Positions 58,666 to 64,000 of a stretch of 64,000 nucleotides of DNA are shown here, piece after piece; the first letter of the stretch is position 1; each line of letters begins with the position of its first letter. Source of the DNA: Agreia sp. Leaf210 (lineage in GTDB: Bacteria > Actinomycetota > Actinomycetes > Actinomycetales > Microbacteriaceae); NCBI RefSeq assembly GCF_001421485.1, contig NZ_LMKK01000003.1, positions 186,001 through 250,000 of the forward strand. The letters are read 5' to 3'. The notes below the pieces were generated by a model that was given only the letters and a program-made list of their open reading frames with translations, made no database searches and had not been told where the DNA came from. Position numbers and translations under genes: made by a program.

Positions 58666-59388
58666 CTAAGCCTCCGGCTTGTGGTCGAAGACGTCGGGGT
58701 CGAGTGCCAGATCTGCTTGAGCCTGGGCAGCCCCCGCAGCGTTGGCCTTTCGAGCCTTCATCGTCGACTGCACGTAGTGCCAGATCGTGGGGATGAGCGT
58801 CGCCGCGACTGCGGCGAGCAGGATGATGTCGATGTAGCTGGTGACGAAGTCCTTCACCGGGGGGATGTTCCCGATGAGGTATCCGATGAATGTCACACCC
58901 GCACCCCAGATGACGGCGCCGATGAGGTTGTACAGCGAGTACTTGCGGTAGTTCATGTGTCCGATGCCGGCGGCGATCGGAGCGAACGTGCGCACGATGG
59001 GAACGAAGCGGGCGAGGATGACGGCGAATGCGCCGTATTTCGTGAAGAACGCGTTGGTTCGCTCGACGTTTTTGATACTGAAGAGGCCGGACTCCTTGCG
59101 CTCGAAGAGGCGCGGTCCAAACTTGTGACCGATGAGGTACCCCACCTCGCCACCCGCGAAGGCGGCAAAGCCGATGGCCAGACACACCCACCAGATGTCG
59201 ACGCCGATGCCCGGGCTGAAGGCGAGAACGCCGGTGATGATCAGCAGAGTATCGCCGGGGAAGAGGAATCCGATGAGGAGTCCCGTCTCAGCGAAGATGA
59301 TCAGACAGACGCCGATCAAGGCGAACGGCCCGAAGCTCTGGATGAGCGTCTCAGGATCAAGCCAGGGAATGAGGGCGGCGTGTGTCAT
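58666..59388 (-). CDS. DedA family membrane protein
   Basis: 240 residues, four to six hydrophobic segments with the VTT/SNARE-associated domain: [20 protein letters not shown], the motif [20 protein letters not shown] and [20 protein letters not shown]. The two short re-entrant loops carry the F/Y-P-G-D and R-F-x-P...G motifs of the family, thought to be important for lipid scrambling or undecaprenyl-phosphate recycling. It lies 13 bp before aspS on the same strand and just after tRNA-Leu. Confidence 0.92.
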   Translation of the reverse strand: MTHAALIPWLDPETLIQSFGPFALIGVCLIIFAETGLLIGFLFPGDTLLIITGVLAFSPGIGVDIWWVCLAIGFAAFAGGEVGYLIGHKFGPRLFERKESGLFSIKNVERTNAFFTKYGAFAVILARFVPIVRTFAPIAAGIGHMNYRKYSLYNLIGAVIWGAGVTFIGYLIGNIPPVKDFVTSYIDIILLAAVAATLIPTIWHYVQSTMKARKANAAGAAQAQADLALDPDVFDHKPEA

Positions 59389-59507
59389 CTGGGCTCCAGT
59401 CGTCGGCGGGTCGAGTCAAGGCCGGTCGGCGGCGGACAAGTGTGCGATCTGCGGTGCATCAAGAGTACCCCCGCCGAGGCCCGGGATACGTGGACGACAG
59501 CGGGGAG

Positions 59508-59589
59508 TACGGGAGAAGGGACTTGAACCCTCACGCTCGAAAGCACAGGAACCTAAATCCTGCGTGTCTACCAATTCCACCACTCCCGC
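59508..59589 (-). tRNA. tRNA-Leu (anticodon TAG)
   Basis: Reading the minus strand: acceptor GCGGGAG with CTCCCGT, D loop GGAATTGGTAGAC, anticodon stem CAGGA/TCCTG around loop TTTAGGT (anticodon TAG), a long variable arm typical of class II tRNAs, and T loop GGGTTCAAGTCCC. The G1 position faces U72 (G-U wobble) and no CCA is encoded. It reads CUA and probably other CUN codons. Confidence 0.93.
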
Positions 59590-59620
59590 AGAGCAGAACC
59601 AGTGTACCGGCAGGGGCTGG

Positions 59621-60289
59621 TCAGCTTCGCCCCGGAACAAGCAGGCCGGACTCGTAGGCGATGATCACGAGTTGGGCGCGATCATGCACGCCGAGCTTCG
59701 ACATCATGCGGTTGACGTGGGTCTTCGCCGTCTGCGGCGAGATCACGAGCCCGGCGGCGATCTCGCCGTTCGACAAGCCCGATCCGACGAGAAGCAGAAT
59801 CTCCCGCTCACGCTCCGTCAAGAGGGCCAGCTCGTCGGGAACACGCTGCGGCGAGGCGTCCGCAGGCGACAGGTAGCGATCGATGAGGGCTCTGGTCGCC
59901 TTCGGAGACAGCAGCGCCTCGCCGTCGTTGACCGTCCTGATCGCCGCCATAAGCGCATCCGCCTCGGTGCCTTTGCCGAGGAACCCGCTGGCGCCCGCCC
60001 GCAGCGCCCGCAGCACGTACTCGTCGTCTTCGAAGGTGGTGAGGATCACGATGCGCGTCCCTGCGAGCAGGGGGTCGGCGCAGATCGCCTCGGTCGCCTG
60101 CAGTCCGTCCATTACGGGCATCCGGATGTCCATGAGCACGATGTCGGGACGGGTCGCGCGAACGACGTCGACGGCCTCCCGACCGTTCGCCGCCTCGCCC
60201 ACGATGGTGAAGCCCTCCTCGTGGGAGACGAGTTCGGAGACGGCGGTGCGGATGAGCGCCTGGTCGTCGGCGAGAACGACGGAGATCAT
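59621..60289 (-). CDS. LuxR/NarL-type response regulator
   Basis: 222 residues. Receiver domain (1-120) with ISVVLADDQALIRTA, phosphoacceptor Asp54 in IVLMDIRMPVMDG, and Lys in FLGKGTEAD. The C-terminal HTH_LuxR (about 155-220) has LLTEREREILLLVGSGLSNG and SPQTAKTHVNRMMSKLGVHD. It binds DNA when phosphorylated by the histidine kinase encoded just upstream, whose stop overlaps its start (ATGA). The divergent MacB-like transporter genes are natural targets. The protein ends near tRNA-Leu. Confidence 0.93.
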   Translation of the reverse strand: MISVVLADDQALIRTAVSELVSHEEGFTIVGEAANGREAVDVVRATRPDIVLMDIRMPVMDGLQATEAICADPLLAGTRIVILTTFEDDEYVLRALRAGASGFLGKGTEADALMAAIRTVNDGEALLSPKATRALIDRYLSPADASPQRVPDELALLTEREREILLLVGSGLSNGEIAAGLVISPQTAKTHVNRMMSKLGVHDRAQLVIIAYESGLLVPGRS

Positions 60290-61569
60290 GTGTGCCTATT
60301 CGGGTCGGGGACGGCCTGCTCGCTGCCGCGCGGATCGTGATGAGGAGCGTCGAGGGGAAGATGCGCCACGAAGCGGTGCACGGGCCCCGGGCCGAACGAC
60401 GTCTCGAGCGTTCCTCCCACCGACGACAGACGCTCGCGAACCCCCGCGAGTCCGTGACCGCTCTCCACGACGGTCCTGTCGTCGCTCCGGGGCCGGGTCA
60501 CGTTGGTGACCGTGATCCCGAGGCCGTCGTCGCCGTAGTCGAGTTGCACGAGGGCGGTGCCGTCGCCGCCGTGCTTGTGGGCGTTCGTCAGGCCCTCCTG
60601 CAGAACGCGGTGCGCGACGATGTCGCGCAGGGAGTCGAGCTCGACCGGGGTGCCGACCGTCCTCTGCTCCACGGTGAGCCCGGCCTTCGAGAACTCGTCG
60701 AAGAGGCGCGGAAGCTCGGATAGTCCGGGCGTAGGAGCCATCACCGCCGAGCTCCCGCTGTCGGCCGAGCGGAGCACGGTCAGGAGGCTCCCGATCTCAC
60801 CGAGCACGGTGCGCGCCGCCTCGCGCACGGTGGTGAGGGAGCGTTCCGCGTCATCCGGTCTCGTGCGGAGGGCCTTCGAGGCCGAGGCGGCGTGCAGGTT
60901 GATCACGGCGATCTGGTGGGCCATGACGTCGTGCAGATCGCGGGCGATGGCGAGCCGCTCCTCGGTCACCCGCCTCTCGGCCTCGGATTCCCGCGTCTCC
61001 TCTGCTCGTCGTGCCCGCTCGGTGATGGCCTGAATGAAAGCGCGCCCGTTGTACTGGGCCACGCCACCCGTAGCAGCGAGGCCGACGAGGGCGACGAGCA
61101 GTATGAGCGATTCGACGCCGCGCGACTCGGGCGGGGGAGCGAGCAGCAACACGCTGCCGGTGGCCACGACTGCGGCACCGGCCACGATGAGCGCCGGGGT
61201 TCGGCCCTGGCGTGATCCGACACCGAAGACGGTGGTCATCAGTGTGATGATCGACGCGACGACCGGACCGGGACCGATCAGCGCCAGGCTCGACAGCAGA
61301 ACTGCCGCGCAGGCCGCCGCGATCGCGACCGCCGCCGTGCTGCGGGGGTACCGCGTGCGCAGCACCAGGGCGGCGACCAGAACGAGCGCCACCACGACAG
61401 ACAGCGCCAGCACCTCGGTCGTGGTGCCGCCGGCAGCGGCTCTGCTGCGGGATGCGACGACGACGGGAACGCAGACGACGATGATCGCGAGGGCCGAGGG
61501 GATCCAGCGCAGCCGCACAGGCAGGGGCGACTCGAAGGGCACGGGGAACGCTCGAGAACCGGATCTCAC
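60286..61569 (-). CDS. NarL-type histidine kinase (HisKA_3)
   Basis: 427 residues. About five membrane segments (25-175) without a large external loop are followed by a coiled linker, the HisKA_3 dimerisation domain with phosphorylated His213 in ARDLHDVMAHQIAVINLHAA and a HATPase_c domain with HRVLQEGLTNAHKHGGDG (N box) and ESGHGLAGVRERL (G box). It is a typical intramembrane-sensing kinase of cell-envelope stress systems. GTG 61569 follows AAGG and gives a usual N-terminus; in-frame extension to 61731 is not kinase-like. Overlap with the response regulator is four bases. It is divergent from an ABC transporter, a common arrangement for antibiotic-sensing modules. Confidence 0.9.
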   Translation of the reverse strand: MRSGSRAFPVPFESPLPVRLRWIPSALAIIVVCVPVVVASRSRAAAGGTTTEVLALSVVVALVLVAALVLRTRYPRSTAAVAIAAACAAVLLSSLALIGPGPVVASIITLMTTVFGVGSRQGRTPALIVAGAAVVATGSVLLLAPPPESRGVESLILLVALVGLAATGGVAQYNGRAFIQAITERARRAEETRESEAERRVTEERLAIARDLHDVMAHQIAVINLHAASASKALRTRPDDAERSLTTVREAARTVLGEIGSLLTVLRSADSGSSAVMAPTPGLSELPRLFDEFSKAGLTVEQRTVGTPVELDSLRDIVAHRVLQEGLTNAHKHGGDGTALVQLDYGDDGLGITVTNVTRPRSDDRTVVESGHGLAGVRERLSSVGGTLETSFGPGPVHRFVAHLPLDAPHHDPRGSEQAVPDPNRHT

Positions 61570-61761
61570 GGGCGCACCTTCTTCCTGTCGTGATCCCTGT
61601 CGTGGGCTCGCTGTCGTCCAGTCTCGCAGCACGCTCGAGCCGCGCGCGTCCCACGTTCGTGGTAGCCGAAGATGCCGTGCCGGGGTGACGACGGGCATCC
61701 GATGTGCAGCGAGTCTGGAGTGATCGTGCACATCGCACGAGCAGACAGCTCAGGAGCATCC

Positions 61762-62457
61762 ATGCCGGTTCCGGTTCTCGCGGCGCGAGACGTCAAGAAG
61801 TCCTACGGTCGAGGCGCAGCCCGCTTCGACGCGCTGAAGGGGGTATCGCTCGATATCGACGAGGGCGAGTCCATCTCGATCGTCGGCAAGAGCGGCTCGG
61901 GCAAGTCCACTCTGATGCACCTGCTGGCGCTGCTCGACAAGCCGTCGACCGGCGCCGTCGAGCTGAGCGGTCGTGACGCGGGAGCTCTCGGCGGTCGGAC
62001 CCTCAACCGCACGCGCAACCAGACCTTCGGGTTCGTCTTCCAGCAGTTCTTCCTCACCCCCAACACCTCGGTGCTCGACAACGTGACGCTGCCGCTGCGC
62101 ATCGCCGGGGTCGGCGGTTCGGAAAGACGGCGGCGTGGAATGGAGGCGCTCGAGCGGCTCGAGCTCGCCGACAAGGCGAAGAACAAGGCCACCGATCTCT
62201 CGGGCGGCCAGAAGCAGCGCGTGGTCATCGCTCGCGCCCTGGTGAACGAACCGCGCGTGATCTTCGCCGACGAGCCGACAGGCAACCTCGACACGGCCAC
62301 GGGCGCGGTGGTCGAAGACATCCTCTTCGATCTCAACCGGCGCACGGGGATCACGCTGATCGTGGTGACCCACGACGAGGACCTGGCGGCGAAGACCGAC
62401 CGCAGCGTCTTCATCCGCGACGGCCTCATCGTCGACCGGAACGGAGCGACGGCATGA
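61762..62457 (+). CDS. MacB/LolD-type ABC transporter ATPase
   Basis: 231 residues. Walker A GKSGSGKST (42-50), Q-loop FVFQQFFLTPNTSVLDNVTL, signature LSGGQKQRVVIARALV, Walker B VIFADEPTGNLD and the H-loop VVTHDEDLA. The EPTGNLD motif and length fit the LolD/MacB/FtsE-like group that powers mechanotransmission rather than transport across the lipid bilayer. AGGAG at 61752-61756 supports ATG 61762. It overlaps the permease gene by four bases and is divergent from the two-component genes that may control it. Confidence 0.93.
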   Translation: MPVPVLAARDVKKSYGRGAARFDALKGVSLDIDEGESISIVGKSGSGKSTLMHLLALLDKPSTGAVELSGRDAGALGGRTLNRTRNQTFGFVFQQFFLTPNTSVLDNVTLPLRIAGVGGSERRRRGMEALERLELADKAKNKATDLSGGQKQRVVIARALVNEPRVIFADEPTGNLDTATGAVVEDILFDLNRRTGITLIVVTHDEDLAAKTDRSVFIRDGLIVDRNGATA

Positions 62458-63743
62458 GCGGCCTCGATCTGATCCGTTCGGCGATCAGCAACACGTTCCG
62501 CAGCAAGACCCGAACGACCCTCACGGTGCTGGCCATCTTCATCGGAGCCTTCACGCTGGCACTGACGAGCGGGGTGGGGACGGGCATCAATCGCTACATC
62601 GACACGACCGTCTCCTCGATCGGCGCAGACGATGTGATGACGGTCACGAAGACCGTGGAGGACACCACGTCGGGGCCGGCGAAGTACGAGCCCGACACCA
62701 CCAACGTCGAGAGCGCGACCGGCAGGCCCGGGTCGACGGTCGAGGCCATCACGGCGGCGGAACTCGGCGACATTCGGGCGGTGAAGGGCGTCGACTCCGT
62801 CGATCCCGTACTCACGGCCCGACCGAACTACGTGGAATACGACGGCGGCACCCCGTACCAGGCGGCGATCGGCGGCTTCGTGTCGGGCATGAGCCTCGAC
62901 CTGGCCGCGGGCTCGGAGCCGTCGAGCGACGGAAAAGCCTTCGAGGTCGCCCTGCCCGTGTCGTACGTCGAGCCCCTGGGCTTCTCGAGCGATTCGGATG
63001 CCGTGGGCAAGACGGTGACGTTCGGCGTCACAGACCAGACGGGCGCGTCGAGCACCATCGATGCCACCGTCTCCGGCGTCGCCGAGGCAGGTCTGCTCGG
63101 GAGTTCGAGCCTCACCGCCAATGACGCGCTCACAACGGCGCTGTACGACGCCCAATCGGTCGGTCTGAGCAGCTCGACGAAAGACAGTTATGCGTCGGTC
63201 AGTGTGCGCTTCGATCCGTCGTCCTCGGATGCGCAGGTGTCGACGATCAAGAGCGACCTCAAGGCGCTCGGCTACGACGCCACCACGGTGGAGGATCAGA
63301 TCGGGTCGTTCAAGACGGTCATCGACGCGATCGTGCTGGTGCTGAACGGTTTCGCGGTGATCGCGTTGATCGCGGCGGGCTTCGGCATCGTGAACACCCT
63401 TCTGATGAGCGTGCAGGAGCGCACGCGGGAGATCGGACTCATGAAGGCGATGGGCATGGGCGGCGGCCGGGTGTTCGGCCTCTTCAGCCTGGAGGCCGTG
63501 TTCATCGGATTCCTCGGAAGCGCCATCGGAGCGGCCGGGGCGATCCTCGCTGGAACAGCGTTGAACGGGGTGTTGGCGAACGGCCTGCTGTCGGCTCTTC
63601 CGGGGCTCACCCTGATCGCCTTCGATCCCGCGTCGATCGCGGTGATCATCCTCGTGGTGATGGGCATCGCGTTCCTGGCCGGCACGATTCCGGCGCTGCG
63701 TGCGGCCCGTCAGGATCCGATCGAGTCGCTGCGCTACGAATAG
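62454..63743 (+). CDS. MacB-like ABC permease (FtsX superfamily)
   Basis: 429 residues. One N-terminal membrane helix (about 21-45, RTTLTVLAIFIGAFTLALTS) is followed by a large extracellular MacB_PCD-type domain (about 46-285) and an FtsX domain of three helices: GFAVIALIAAGFGIVNTLLM, VQERTREIGLMKAMGMGG, and ALPGLTLIAFDPASIAV near the end. Such permeases expel peptides or sense antimicrobials at the membrane. ATG 62454 overlaps the ATPase stop by four bases. No additional membrane-fusion protein is encoded nearby, as expected for gram-positive bacteria. Confidence 0.92.
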   Translation: MSGLDLIRSAISNTFRSKTRTTLTVLAIFIGAFTLALTSGVGTGINRYIDTTVSSIGADDVMTVTKTVEDTTSGPAKYEPDTTNVESATGRPGSTVEAITAAELGDIRAVKGVDSVDPVLTARPNYVEYDGGTPYQAAIGGFVSGMSLDLAAGSEPSSDGKAFEVALPVSYVEPLGFSSDSDAVGKTVTFGVTDQTGASSTIDATVSGVAEAGLLGSSSLTANDALTTALYDAQSVGLSSSTKDSYASVSVRFDPSSSDAQVSTIKSDLKALGYDATTVEDQIGSFKTVIDAIVLVLNGFAVIALIAAGFGIVNTLLMSVQERTREIGLMKAMGMGGGRVFGLFSLEAVFIGFLGSAIGAAGAILAGTALNGVLANGLLSALPGLTLIAFDPASIAVIILVVMGIAFLAGTIPALRAARQDPIESLRYE

Positions 63744-63768
63744 TTCGCTCGCCTGTTCGTCGAAGCCC

Positions 63769-63777
63769 TGTGGATAA
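63769..63777 (-). promoter_or_regulatory. DnaA-box consensus TTATCCACA
   Basis: TGTGGATAA on the + strand, complement of the consensus DnaA box, 66 bases before the TadA/CpaF start. Extended match TGTGGATAACTT is shared with 26519-26530. Confidence 0.5.
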
Positions 63778-63842
63778 CTTCCGCGGGGCTTCGGCGTTTC
63801 GGTGCATCATGTCGGTCGAGGACGATCGACAGGAGGATGCGT

Positions 63843-64000
63843 GTGGCGAACGCCGTGCAGCTGATCACCGAACGTGTGCGTGACCGCGTGCGCCGCGAGG
63901 GTGTCGATCTGGCGTCAGACGAGAGCCTCGCAAGGCAGTTCGTCGACGACGAGGTTCGGCGGTACACCGAGCGAGCCCTGGGCGGCGGCTCTCCGTTGTT
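63843..64000 (+). CDS. TadA/CpaF-type secretion ATPase, N-terminal fragment
   Basis: The window ends after 52 full codons. The start VANAVQLITERVRDRVRREG, and then VDLASDESLARQFVDDEVRR with RYTERALGGGSPL, matches the N-terminal helical domain of actinobacterial TadA/CpaF ATPases, which drive Tad/Flp pilus assembly or type II-like secretion. GTG 63843 has AGGAGG six bases upstream; in-frame ATG 63837 directly abuts that site and is less likely. The catalytic domain lies outside the window, so the call rests on the N-terminal pattern only. Downstream tad genes would confirm it. Confidence 0.7.
   Translation, partial: MANAVQLITERVRDRVRREGVDLASDESLARQFVDDEVRRYTERALGGGSPL

Overview
The window is GC-rich, gene-dense bacterial chromosome. 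Gene content points to an actinobacterium, most likely of the family Microbacteriaceae: DUF2342, UPF0182, DUF2017, DUF3039, DUF3097 and DUF7218 proteins, a Lon-like PDZ protease, an F420-type LLM oxidoreductase, a TadA/CpaF start, and many short-leader or leaderless promoters. The family assignment is inference, because no rRNA is present. No prophage, insertion sequence, CRISPR array or rRNA was found. No stretch longer than about 300 bases lacks a gene; the longest gap is 48516-48803.

Layout. 1-5.5 kb: DUF2342 protein (cut by the window edge), divergent PDZ/Lon-like protease, UPF0182 membrane protein, initiator tRNA with a strong terminator. 5.5-9.2 kb: TetR regulator plus small partner, clpS-DUF2017, DUF7218 protein, CPBP protease. 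9.2-11.1 kb: a long coiled-coil protein built of about 22 hendecad (11-residue) repeats. 11.2-16.5 kb: glycerol locus with a SorC-family regulator, intact glpD, and broken glpF and glpK. 16.5-26.5 kb: metabolic and transport genes (aldose epimerase, MFS exporter with TetR, prpD-prpB without prpC, GH13 glucosidase, nitrilase, YdeI-like protein, aminotransferase). 26.5-29.9 kb: a locally AT-richer lipoprotein gene and a secreted PKD-like protein, then an HtrA-type protease.

30-34.2 kb: surface glycopolymer cluster (two GT2 glycosyltransferases, a CDP-alcohol phosphatidyltransferase-like protein, a CDP-glycerol glycerophosphotransferase-like protein). A matching TagGH-type ABC exporter and a nucleotidyltransferase lie at 46.1-48.5 kb, so the pathway appears split in two. 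34.2-46.1 kb: small genes, F420 oxidoreductase, CoA transferase, two MFS transporters, an aminodeoxychorismate lyase-like enzyme, a phosphoesterase and a methyltransferase. 48.8-52 kb: an ABC ATPase with a disordered N-terminal region of about 277 residues, and its permease. 52-59.6 kb: housekeeping genes (DUF3039, pncB, murI, rph, rdgB, CDF exporter, aspS, DedA, tRNA-Leu). 59.6-63.7 kb: a LuxR-type two-component system divergent from a MacB-like ABC transporter. The window ends in the first codons of a TadA/CpaF ATPase.

The observations most worth checking are the two independent lesions in glpF and glpK beside an intact glpD and regulator, the near-perfect hendecad protein, the substituted CDP-alcohol transferase motif, the split glycopolymer locus, and a long inverted repeat enclosing the start codon of an MFS exporter.
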